The position numbers were made by a program, and so were the translations under genes. A DNA stretch of 64,000 nucleotides from Taenia hydatigena (Eukaryota; Platyhelminthes; Cestoda; Cyclophyllidea; Taeniidae), in NCBI GenBank assembly GCA_036345935.2, contig JADWOT020000007.1, positions 8,871,236 through 8,935,235 on the forward strand. Reading direction: 5' to 3'. The notes beneath the pieces were generated by a model that was given only the letters and a program-made list of their open reading frames with translations, searched no databases and was not told where the DNA came from. Below, in pieces: positions 23,401 through 34,120 of this stretch (position 1 is the stretch's first letter; every line of letters begins with the position of its first letter).

Positions 23401-24625
23401 TGACTTGTGTGCGTTTGAAAGGGGCTTTACTGGTAAACTTGACCAAAAACGCATTTTGCTTTCACAGATGCTCTATGTCTCCTACCAACCTAACAACCAA
23501 TCAGACAACAGATGAATGGTCAAAGGAAAAGGAACAGTTTTATTTTCTAGAGTTTGTAGGTGCAGCGTCGTCTGGGACCCTACGCTCTAGCCCAAATCTA
23601 AATGGTCTGTTTTGAAGGACGATTCAGCGATATTATAATTATGTCTTCATAAACTTCGCCCCACAGGCTCGCATTTGGATAACAACTGTGACTGATACCA
23701 TAGCAACTTCCGAGGATTTTAAACTCGATCACCACCAATTGCACATGGAGGCTATGAATTTTAGTGAACATTCGATTCATCCCCTCACTACGCAACTAGG
23801 CGGCCGCAAGGACAAATCATCATTGGACCTTGTCAACCGAGTAATCGTTGGTACCACAGAAGCTACTTTAAGCACCCGTTGCCTCTTTACCCCAGGTGCA
23901 ATCTTCACATAGCATAGTCAATATTTAATTATTTATTTATTCTGCTGTGTTTTTCTTTGCAATAGACTTAAGATTTGAGGCAAAGGATTCCAGCTACGAC
24001 AATTAACTGTCCTAAATAGAGCCAACAACACCCCCTTCGCTATGCCTCAAATGAACAGGCTATGAAATTTACACCGTGCCAACGGAGGGGGTGGTTAAAA
24101 CGAACAAGGCTAAATGGGACGTCGCACTACCGGCCACTTCCCGCACCAACACTCCATTGATTGATTGCAGTTGAGTTGATTTGAAACGTGCATTAAGATT
24201 TTGCATACATTTGTTACACATCCATGGGTTCCGCAATTGCAAGACGTGGTAAGTAAATGACACCTTATGTAAGTTATCATACGAATAAGATGCTGTGGTC
24301 AGGACACTCAAATAATGTCTCAGTCTGTGCTGTAAGAATCTTCCAAACCCATGGGGTCTGAGCAATTTAGTGGCCGAGAGAAGAAGTCACTTAAAGCGGG
24401 AGGGATAAGACATTCAGATTATGTCACTCAATAGTTGCCATCACGGCCCACCAACCAGCCATACATCAATGCGCATAACTCAGGTAAGGAAAGAACAAGG
24501 GATTAGAGTTATGAGAACTGCGACTGCATATCAATGGGCGCCACAAGCATAGCGTTGCGGTCTGTAGGAAAAGCTATGACCTCCAACCCATCCAGGTTGC
24601 ACATCAAACAATCGTCGGGACATGT
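17490..24625. other. 7 kb with no gene recognised
   Basis: This is AT-rich, unique-looking sequence with scattered short frames. Examples are 18651-18914 (-), 20426-20665 (+), 20625-20921 (+), 23034-23273 (+) and 23304-23615 (+). None shows a domain or convincing splice borders. No internal repeats longer than about 30 bases were noticed. It may be intron or intergenic sequence. Confidence 0.4.
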
Positions 24626-24663
24626 GCATTGAAGTTTCCATCACTCAGTTCGTCATTAGCGCC

Positions 24664-24768
24664 TCAACCTCCTTCTACTTCGTTCTTCTTGCCTTCAGCT
24701 TTCCTTTCATCCTCTACTTCTGGCTTTGCCACCGCGACCCTGCTCTCCTTACTCCTGTCATTTATAAC
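24664..24768 (-). CDS. acidic/lysine-rich micro-ORF, third copy of the R1 exon-like segment
   Basis: On the minus strand, the string cttgacgtctttgcaac is followed by a frame reading SRVAVAKPEVEDERKAEG and ending GG-stop. In R1 copy 2 the same string is followed by SGVKLEAKVEDEMENGG. Both the nucleotide landmark and the peptide core (VEDE in the same register, one codon offset) match. Only about 150 bases are shared, so this is an isolated exon-sized piece of R1 rather than a full copy. No protein family is recognised. Confidence 0.3.
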   Translation of the reverse strand, partial: VINDRSKESRVAVAKPEVEDERKAEGKKNEVEGG

Positions 24769-25074
24769 CGTTGCAAAGACGTCAAGTAACCAAGCCAGAG
24801 AGATTTCGAGAGTGACCACTCAAACAATCACATGAGCGGGATGCGACCTGGCTTCTCACTAACATTAGCTAGAGCTCTTTCTTCCCTCTCTCTTATTTGT
24901 TCCCTCTTTCTTGCCTGTATTAATCATGCCACTTTCTCTTTCATTTCTTTCTGCCTTTCCTTCTCTTTATCCACCTCTTCCTTTCCCTAACTTCAACTTT
25001 TGTGGCCCACCAGTAGATGCCTCTCTCGGTAATAAATTGCATGCAACATTCGTGCATTGAATCAAAGACCAAAT

Positions 25075-25475
25075 AAAACGCACAATGCGTTGGTGCAGGT
25101 CTTTGAGCAATTATTTTCCTCCTTAAAAGGGGTTTTAATTTTTAAGCCTTTGGACATCTCCTTAAATGCTGCCCTCGACCAGCGTGTGAGACTTGAACAG
25201 AATAGACTGAGGCGGAATACTTAAAAGTTGCTTCCTCTTGCCTTATTATTTGGACATGCTTTAACCAGACTTGCCTCATAGGTGATAGTTCTTGCTGAGA
25301 ACGAGAAGGGAAATCGAAAAACAAGAAGAATGCAGGGAAGACTGGCCTAATCTGCTGTCAGCATAAGGCGGAATCAAGGCTGCCGAGTGTTGCGACTAGC
25401 AATTTACCACAGCAAGATGCCGTAATCATGCCGAACCTTATAATCTTAACTGCAATCGATTCCAGCGACCCTTAT
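25075..25475 (+). repeat. repeat R2, copy 2
   Basis: Direct match to 5575-6110, including aggtctttg, the ctcgaccagcgtgtgag block, ccagacttgcctcat, a shortened A-rich run and agactggcctaatctgctgtcagcataag. It lies immediately left of repeat block A. Confidence 0.65.
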
Positions 25476-25549
25476 ATGGCAGCAAAGGGCACTCGTCTAC
25501 TTTCGGTTTATGAGTAGTTATGCGGAAAAATAGGAGATTTTGTTTACAG

Positions 25550-28235
25550 TAAAAAATTTTACACAGCAAGAATATGCTCCCATAAGTCTTTATCAAAAAC
25601 AGCATGAAAATTCGGAATGCCATGCGTTCTGAAGCACAGATTGGCGCGTCTAAGGACACTCGCTAAACCTTATTTAACCGTCAGTGTGATCAGTTATTCT
25701 GAGGCATCGCTGATATCGGCGCCTCAAAATACGGAAGAACAGAGCCACGTGTTGCGGCACATTGGAGTCTTAGCAGAAGCTAACAGATTTAAGGAAGAAA
25801 CGAAATGCTTCCTTTTCTTTGCCTCTTTAAATGTGCAGGGAATCACGTGCGCTTTGCACTGTGACTATATGGTTATATCCCTAGTCCATATTGTCAAGTC
25901 GCATCTTATGCCTTCGCGTTGCTCTCAGAACAATGGTGCCTTGAAAAGACATTTGCTATTGCAAGGGGTCTTCAGATCATTTGTGTAAATACGAACGCAA
26001 AATGCGGCCACAACTATGAGTCAATGGATACCGAATACCGAGACCAGTTGAAATAGGAAGTGTTGGCTGTAAGACAAACAGAACCCGCCAACATTCATCA
26101 GTTATCTGCGCTTTGTTGTAATCGCACTCCCATAACTACGCACCATCGTTATGTTTCAAGTGGGTGATGCTGTCTAACAGGACTCGTTATTTAAAGCACT
26201 TTGTGCATGCTACTTAAGCAATGTATGTTTTGCTACATTCCGATTCATAATTTAAAATCCATGTAGAGTCTAATCAAATCCAAGGCATCAAGGAATTCGC
26301 ATATTTTTAATGTTGATTCAACTGAAAATTGGACGATTTGACGTTGAGCTACTATCCACTTAAACCAATTTGAATGTTAGGGACTGGAGTACACGATAAC
26401 CTGGTTAATGGAATTTTAAAAAATAGGGTGAAATGAATAGGGAAAGGATAGCAAATCAAGCGAGTGATGAAGGAACCCTCTATTGGCGTGAGATGATAAC
26501 ACATGTGTTCTGTGTGACAACGATGTTGAGGCTTGTGCAAATTGAGCCCAGTGGGATTGATTGGACTCACCACATCTCACTGTCAACACACTGCTTCCTT
26601 TTGCTCCGTGTGGATGAAGATGCTGCAGTCACGACGTCCACTTGTTTGCCTTTTTTAAGACAAGGTTTGCGATGACTAAAATTAGGAGTTGTCTAATTTC
26701 TACACACATTAAAATCTACCTGATTGGACAGCAACTCATTCCATGTGTAGTCTTTGCCTTAAATATCAATATTATCATTCTCCGCACCACTAATTTTGTA
26801 TGAATGCGTGAAAATTTCATTTTCACTTTTAAATTTTTAAGAGAATTGCAATCAGAGTTACGTATAAGGCTAGTGTCTCATTTGCACCACCATCCTGTTC
26901 CCTTCCGTCGAGCATAATCTTGACGACGCAGAAGTAGTCGAATCACGAAATAAAGTGTAAAGAAACTTAGGTCGACACTTTTCTAGCTAGGTGTGGTTGA
27001 AATAAAACCTACCAGAGCAGCCTTTAGGTATGCGAGAGGTTTAAGATTAGCATTAAAAGATTTTTTGGCAACGAGAGTAAGGAAAAGGAAGACCGATTAG
27101 TCATGGGTTTATTAGACAAAAGACAAGATTCGAGGTGCAATGGGCTTTGTGCTTCGTTGAGCGGACCCTTACAAAGCTCGTGTATCTTCTTGATCTCAAG
27201 CTTTTGCTTACTAGCTCGTGTCTTCAACCAATCTACCGCTACTCATGCGGATAATTCCCTGAGTGTGCAAATGTCAAGCTTGCTTATGTAGATGCGTTAA
27301 GCTTTTAATTCACTCCTTATTTGGTGACGCAAGGCCTAAATTCTACCACAGTGGTATTTTTATTTAGGAGCAACATAAGAAGACAATCATTTGCATCGTT
27401 ATCGAAGACTTAGTAAGGGCTTAATCTAAATAAAGGCAAGCTAAAGTACAATAGGGTTAAAAGTGAAAGTGATTTGAGGACTTAATGATAATATTTTTGC
27501 CTTTCAAATATGATGATTGGAGGAGTCAGTCATGTGAAGTAGACTAAACAAAAGCGTCCTGCGACTTCTCTCCAGCTACCTTCAGTCTCTACTCCTACTG
27601 CCATTTTCGAGGTCCTTGCACTTCACTTTGTTGTCAACACACTTGGCATGTGGCTTCGGTGGTACTACAGGTGATTGCATGCTGCAATCGAAGGAGGATG
27701 TGCTGGATGGCAGAGAGGCGGACAGTGGTCGAGAGAAGGGACTGAGGCATTCTCATTGCGAACTAGTCAACTCATCGGCCGACATGCGCAGGCACCTTCA
27801 CAGATGCACTTGTACTAGTGTGAGTAATGCAGTGTTGTTGAAGCCAACATCGGCATTTTTTGTAGTGGGTGTCTGTATGAAGGGATTTGACGGGCATTTG
27901 AATGCTAGGCAAGGTCAACGCTAAGTCAGAATTTTAGGTTAAGTTGCAAACTGTTATTACACGTTGTGTAGCAGTTGGGCAACGCAGCAGTAGAAAATCG
28001 GCAAATTATAGTGTCAGCAGGCGTAGCTACATTAGACCTGCTTCCATCCGTCTGCATGCACTCCTGTTTGTCATGCTTAAGTTTACTAAACCAAAGACGA
28101 CGAGGTCGAATATTCACCCAAATTGTTAACAGTGGTTCCCATGTCTTCAGCATCAACACCGCGATGAAGCATATCGCATCTTTACGACCGTATCAGTTGG
28201 CGTATCAGAGGATAGCTTGAATGACCATTAACAGG
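25550..28235 (+). repeat. repeat block A, left part (A1)
   Basis: Collinear with 48710-51920 (+), and its first 1.7 kb also with 53775-55350 (-). Shared landmarks include cagcaagaatatgct, gccacgtgttgcggcacatt, gattggactcaccacatctcactgtcaac (26558/49720), gtcatgggtttat, and the gactagtcaactcatcggcc area near 27765/51478. Identity is about 70-80% by eye. No frame longer than about 125 codons spans it and none is conserved between copies, so it is treated as non-coding repeat. Confidence 0.75.
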
Positions 28236-28239
28236 AAAA

Positions 28240-29370
28240 GTGTCTGAAATGCTTCAATTTTCTCAAAATGCTTAGTATTTCCTTGGACATAGGCTCAAAT
28301 CCACCGATGTGGCTTTTGAGTCCTACTTCTGGGTGTTTAGGGAAATGTGTGGCAATGGGAGGAGGCGGACCTGCCCACACTGCATTGGTGGAGTTGCCTC
28401 AAATTAGAGCTATCAGGTCTTCCTCTGTGAGATGCTAACGCTTCGAATGAGTCAGCGATTGGTATAGTGTGTTGCTCATATTTTTGATGAGATATAGGGT
28501 GGTGAGAGCAAAGATACCACACTCAAGGTCTGGTCACATTTAATGGTTCTTACTTCTATGTGTGTTTCTGTTCAAAGGTGACGCGGTTACGGAAACAGTA
28601 TGGCGCAAATGTAGACAATGGGCGTGAGGTGCAGCGTTATCACAAGTCACGCAATTGTATTAGAGTTAGACACTGCCTAAAAAATAGACTATATTTTCGC
28701 TGCCAATATCACTGATTTTACTTTGATGCGTGGAATGCAGGACATTGCAATAACAATTGCCTCGTTCAGTCAGACTTACTTATCTGATGTCAGAATTCGC
28801 TCATTGAAGCTTATTTGTTGCCGCTATCGAATAAACAGCGATTCAAACGGGCCAAACTACTAACCTAGAATTTTACCTGGAGCATCATACTGTATGTCTT
28901 AAGTGGGAAGGAAGATAATGCTCCACCGCTGGGGTAAAATATTAGTAGAAAAACCAGATTTTCTACCCTATCTAAGAGCCCTAGGCCCAGATATTTTGCT
29001 GTGGTATTTCGATTAGTCGGTGAACTCAATATCGTCCTGACCTCTCATTTATCACAGGTTGTGCTCTCCTTGCTCTCTCCTTCTATAGTTATTCTTTTCT
29101 TCTTTGAAGCACCATTTCCTTTACTGCTCGGTTTGTGTCCACTTTGCACTAGTGACAAGCAAACATGACTGGCTCCTTGGACTAACTACTAGGCCCAAAA
29201 TTAACACAGAAAGGCCAGCTGTCGCGGTGGTCAAATCGGTGAAGACTGTCAGGCAGGTGAAAGTGAAGGGAATGTCGGCCATCAGCGAACCACCTTATAC
29301 TCTTTTACTTGCAATGGAGGTCCCTCGTACTTGTAGCAACACCTGACCTTAATAGCCCTAAAGTGACATA
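28240..29370. other. block-A-specific sequence, no gene recognised
   Basis: This starts the roughly 3 kb present in block A but replaced by about 200 bases in block B (52015-52220). A plus-strand frame at 29104-29346 contains a Val/Lys-rich run (AVAVVKSVKTVRQVKVKG) without a recognised family. The rest shows only short frames. Confidence 0.4.
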
Positions 29371-29374
29371 ATGA

Positions 29375-30020
29375 GGCTGCCGAAACAAAGCGTCTGAATG
29401 GAAGTCATCGTCTGCACGTCTCGAGCGGCTTAATAGAACCCAGGACAAACTGCTTGGTGACACTGAAGTAAATGCCCACCTCATTCTACCGATGTTGACC
29501 GGCTTAGTAATCTGGTGGAGGAATCAGCGTCGTCTTGAATCAGGACGCACGTTCGATCATTGCCATTGTAGATCCCGCTGGATCGACGCAGAGACTTGGT
29601 AGTTGACTACGTGTATCCTTGCTCGAAAATGAGCATGAAGTATCAACGAAGCGAATTTGGCCTAAGAATAGCATTCAAATGTCTAATGGAGAAAGTACAC
29701 AAACTTAGATGTGTCGGTAGGGGAGCTCATCGCACTCCATCTACCAAATGAAAGAGTGTAGCAACTTGTTGTGTTTTAGGCATCCAACAGATTTTCAGAC
29801 CATGCTGGAGGCCTCATGTCTTCCAGCATTACCTGGTTGATGTGGCAAGCTGAAGGCATCCATGTCGGTGGTGTGTGGCAAGTCTGTGCCATCCGATCGC
29901 AGGGACAACATGCGGCGGGGGCAAGTGTGGCACTACGTGGGATCCCTTGCAAAGACAACTAAGGAAGGCGAATTATCTGCAAATAAAGGATTTGCCGTGC
30001 TACCTATAGGACTTCGATAA
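29375..30020 (+). pseudogene. coding-like exon cluster, unknown protein
   Basis: Three unusually open blocks follow each other. Block 1 (29375-29602, 75 codons, no ATG needed) reads SARLERLNRTQDKLLGDTE and so on. Block 2 (29572-29751) follows an acceptor-like ttgtag and reads DLVVDYVYPCSKMSMKYQRS, then LRIAFKCLMEKVHKL. Block 3 (from 29780) follows a strong acceptor (gtgttttag) and reads HPTDFQTMLEASCLPALPG, TGA at 29838, then SMSVVCGKSVPSDRRDNMR and WHYVGSLAKTTKEGELSANK to TAA at 30018. Composition is balanced, unlike the low-complexity frames elsewhere. A possible donor after block 1's LTGL (gtaatc) would give a 65-bp intron. The in-frame TGA suggests decay. No family is recognised. The blocks could also be chance frames in a GC-richer island. 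Confidence 0.35.
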
Positions 30021-30870
30021 TTAAAGTTAACACTTCTCTGTCAGCAGCACCACTTCCTCTGTTTATTAAGTATGCAATATGTCCTACTAGTATGCCTTCT
30101 TTTGCCTTCAGAGAAGTCTCGGAACGATGCAGCGCACTTTGTCCATTGCTCTTCATCACTTTACTGGGCTTGTGAATTGATCACCAACTCGGTCAGCAGG
30201 TTCCATTATTGCGGCATTATGTGCGATATGCTTCCCAATTAAGTGTTTTCGGTATAACCCTTCATTTGATTCGCACTTGCACCTTTTCAGCAATCAAGTT
30301 TAGTTACTTTATTCGTTCGTTTTATTTTTCAAATATACACTTTATGCCTTCAATTCCTTTTTTATTTTCTATGTAACCTTAAATTTACGCTTTAAAATAT
30401 ATATTTTTCACCTCACTAGCAGTTTCCTAGCATATAACCACTAGCTCAATTCCTTAATTTTTTCAACGCCGTATGCTTGTTATACTTTACCAGTTTGTCC
30501 CTATTCGCCGCAAGCTATATTTACTATTTCACTTTTTCCTTTTTCACTATCCCTCTTTAAGGTCATTGGGCATTCGGCGGCGTTGCAAATGCTGTACCGG
30601 TCACTGGCCTGCATGCCAGGTCTCGAGCTGGTTGGGCGAAGATAGTTACTGCTGTTGATTTCGCCTTACTTTACGTTCACGATTGTTTGTAACCTTGCCT
30701 GACCATAAGAATATGTGTGGGCCGATGTTTCATAGTGTTTGCGTTTAACACAATTTGTACTAGTTGACTGATGTGTGTTGCCTTTACTTATTACATACCT
30801 TTAGTGTTAAGGAATCTCCAATTGCGTAGTTGGTGCTGGAAGTAATGCTAACACCTTCCTATTGAGTTAG

Positions 30871-31300
30871 TTATTCCAATTTCTTCTTCCTTCGGTGTCT
30901 GGCGCTCATTTGATAGTGCATTTTGGTGGATTTTACATATTTCGCTGAGTTGCAGCGAGTGGGACGCATCGGGTGAAGAGTGTTTAATGTCGCATCTTTC
31001 CTTAAACAAGCTTTCGTTTTTGTAGCATTCTTCAGAGCTAGTGCGGTTATCCTCTTGCTATCCTGTTTTCTATTTGCCAATTTATGTCCTTTCGTAGATT
31101 AGTGGCCTTACTTTAGCGTATTGTTTTTGTCGTATTGTGGTTTCATCGTTTGCTGTGTGACAGGCGTCGTTGTGGCTGGCGAGATCCGCTTTGTAAGAAG
31201 ACAGAGAATCACTACAAAATCTATTGCGTTTTGAGCATTTTAACGCATTTTGAGGAATTTCCCTTAATTCGTAATAAGACGTAAGACAAGGACTTATCAA
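30871..31300 (-). pseudogene. degraded C2H2 zinc-finger-like fragment
   Basis: The minus-strand frame reads NALKCSKRNRFCSDSLSSYK, then ADLASHNDACHTANDE. This fits a C2H2 finger in which the second Cys is Arg (one base change) and the first His is Asp (one base change), with one extra residue. Read through two or three stops in the same frame, a second Cys/His-rich stretch follows (ECYKNESLFKERCDIKH). C2H2 fingers bind DNA, but no intact finger is present here and other fingers were not found. The match is suggestive only; Lys/Ser-rich sequence can mimic it. The left half lies within the block-A-specific insert. Confidence 0.3.
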
Positions 31301-33060
31301 CTCAGGTCTTCTTTAAGCATGCCGTTTTTCTGTAACCCTTCAAATGTTTAGTAACACTGCTTCCTTAGTCGTCATAATCTATTTGCGGGTTTGATTGCTA
31401 CGTAGGAGGGTCTTTGGTTTTGTTTTAGCATATCGCTCCACCGGCAGCACACAGAGGGTTTGTGCCTCTAAAGGAATCAGCACTGAGCCCACTCCCTTTT
31501 TTCCCTCCCCAGCCTTTTGATGACGTTTCGTCGCAGAGGGAACAGGACATAAAAACTCGTAGTTCTACGTCATTCCCAGCGTACTGCCATTGTTTCTTTG
31601 CACGTTCACGACACCACTGCTAATATGCTTCCATCTTTTTACGTAGCAAGACGACGCTGCCCATGTGGTCCTATCGTTTAAATACATTTCGTTGTTATCA
31701 ACTTGTAGCCTTCAATGGAGTGGATATGTCTCCTATTACCCGCGGGATTCGGTCATTCGCATTTGCACAAGCAAATGACAATCAGGCTAGAATAGCTTTA
31801 AGGTACATGGCTAAGAATTAGTTGTGCTCAGACTAATGCCTCTCTCTCTAGTGTTTGTCAGTTGGTTGTGAATTGCTGTGCTCTGCTGACTGACTGTCAT
31901 TCGTGGATGATGTTTGGGTAAGTAGGATGGTAGGTGGGTGCCTTCATCTGCCGCTAATGCCAACGGTCAAAGCAGCGTAATTGTTTACGAAACAGACTGC
32001 ACTATTGCTATTTGTTTTGTCTGTTTCGTTGAGAAGGAAGTGACTGGCCAGCGTTTACCTACTGCTTGCTCCACTGTTGTTGTCCTAGGTAGTCGGTGAG
32101 GAGGCGGTTGTGTATGGTGTTTTCAGTAGTAGAAAGAAGTGATTCTCTAGCACATGTAGTTCCTGTACGAGGTAAAGCGTCTTACTGTGCTCCGTCGATT
32201 GTCACTGCGGGCTGTTTGCGTGCCCTCGCCAAACCTCTTCGGTGACCGGGGCAACCCACTTATTCATTATTCCAATGGACGCTGCCAATTGTTGCCGTCG
32301 GTGCAATTAAAATAAAGCATTTGACTCTCATTTGCCTATTATTTGTCGTGTTGCTAACGAAGGCCCTTTTTCTCCCTCTCCCTCTATGCACTTCGTGTCA
32401 ATCTACTTGTCTGCACAACCACTTATACACCGACCGATCGGCCTACCTGCGTGTTCCTTGATCCACCTACTAAACTCAGTACTACCTCCCTCTTCATCCA
32501 TCTTCGTACTCCATTTTACCTTAGCGAGTGCATCAGGTGCCCTCAGAACATATACGCCACCGACCAGTGTACTGTCCTCACGGGCAACCCGAAATTGCTG
32601 CAATCTTGCGCGTCAGAAACGCTTAGATATTGGATTTCCTAAAATGGACACCTCTTTTACATTCTCTTCCTTTTCCATCTTGTTTCCCCTAAACTGCCTT
32701 CGTGGTGGGTGCATCTTGTGTTCAGCGCTGTTGCTGTCATAGACTTTGCCTGTTAATGCTTAAAAATGCCTTAATTCTAACTTCTATCCTTCTCTTCCTT
32801 TCCTTAAATTTTCCAGCTACCGTTTGACTTTCAGTGCTGTCTTCACTGAGTCGGTGGGTGGAAGAGTCTTGCCGAGATAGCAAATACCGGTCCAATGTAA
32901 CCACAGGCCTAAGTGCTCAGTGCACTTTAGCCATCGTCTACCACTGCCCTCCCCTTCCTGCACTGTAAGTTGGTATAACTCCGTCTCCTCCTCCTCCTTC
33001 CTCTCCCCCGGCGGGCTCACCACCTGCACTCCAGTCACATAATGATGTCTCGACGGTCAT
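31280..33060 (+). repeat. repeat block A, right part (A2)
   Basis: Collinear with 52225-53700. Shared landmarks are gtttagtaacactg.ttccttagtc, cactcccttttt, cgaaacagactgcacta, cattgttgttgtcctaggtagtcg, ctccctctatg.act.cgtgtcgatct and the gctgtc.tcac.gagtcggtggg end near 32840/53625. Open frames within it (for example 32332-32742) are pyrimidine-rich and are not conserved in the other copy. Confidence 0.75.
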
Positions 33061-33064
33061 TGTG

Positions 33065-34020
33065 TACTTTCTTTCTGTCGAGCAGCCTCACCCAGTGGTA
33101 GTGGATGCATTGGCTAGTTAATTGACAGCCTCAATCCTCTCTCAAAAGCCTTGCCTTCCTCACAAACAATGGTTTTGCTAACAATGATCTGTTGACAAGA
33201 AGTACACGCCATACAAAACAACAAAAGTAGCTCTGATCAGGAAAATAGAAGCCACCTGATTGCATTTGAACGTATACTTTACATCAGGTGGGAGTCGAAT
33301 TCGTGAAAATAACGCACACTGGCATGACTAGTACAGCTGCCGCTTTGTCCAAAGGTAGAAACTTATGGGTAGCATTTGGGAGCGCGAAGCCTCTTTCAGT
33401 CCAGGAAGCAGTGACTGCACTCGTGCTCCGACTTCTACCACTAGATTGCTCCAATCACAACAATGACTGGCACTGATGGAGGACACGACCGTAGCGAAAG
33501 GACCTGAACCCTCCCAGTGCCACACCTCGGTAACTATTACGAGGTCCCATTCTGTGGGAAAGGTTGGCAATATCCCTTCTATGGACCCCATGCGGGTAGC
33601 GCACACACAAATCACCTCCCACCAAACGTGTGTTCGTCATGGCACAGTTCATCCCCCTGCAGAATGATGACGATTTTACGCTGTTGAGCATGGGTCGGAT
33701 CAATCTATTCACGAAAACTCGAACGCATTGATAAACATCTGTTCTGACAGAACAGGCATAAGTATGCACCTTCACTGTAATGACAGCCTAAAAAATATCA
33801 AAATATGGATGCACAAGATCACGGCTATATACGTGGACCACCAACTCACCACTGACTTCAAATGATTCCCACCTTTCACTGCAATGATACCCAGTCTCAG
33901 TTTCCTGCCACATTTGCACATTAATTAGATTATGGTTATGAACGTGAGAGGGCGTCGAAACAATCCATTTTCAGTGCTACCTTGAGTCGGAAAGGAAAAG
34001 GTACCCACATTCGGTTATCA
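33065..34020. other. possible exon at 33288-33351, otherwise unassigned
   Basis: A plus-strand stretch after an acceptor-like acatcag reads VGVEFVKITHTGMTSTAAAL and ends at a donor-like ggtagaa near 33352. Longer frames on both strands (33328-33615 and 33455-33775 on minus, 33476-33667 on plus) overlap it and show no recognised domain. Nothing is firmly supported. Confidence 0.25.
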
Positions 34021-34120
34021 NNNNNNNNNNNNNNNNNNNNNNNNNNNNNNNNNNNNNNNNNNNNNNNNNNNNNNNNNNNNNNNNNNNNNNNNNNNNNNNN
34101 NNNNNNNNNNNNNNNNNNNN
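34021..34120. other. assembly gap (100 N)
   Basis: Exactly 100 undetermined bases, the usual placeholder for a gap of unknown size. The order and distance of sequences on its two sides are therefore inferred by the assembly, not read. Confidence 1.

Noticed and set aside
32332..32742. 136-codon plus-strand frame
   Set aside because: Pyrimidine-rich, Ser/Leu/Pro-biased, and disrupted in the matching block B sequence at about 53035-53480.
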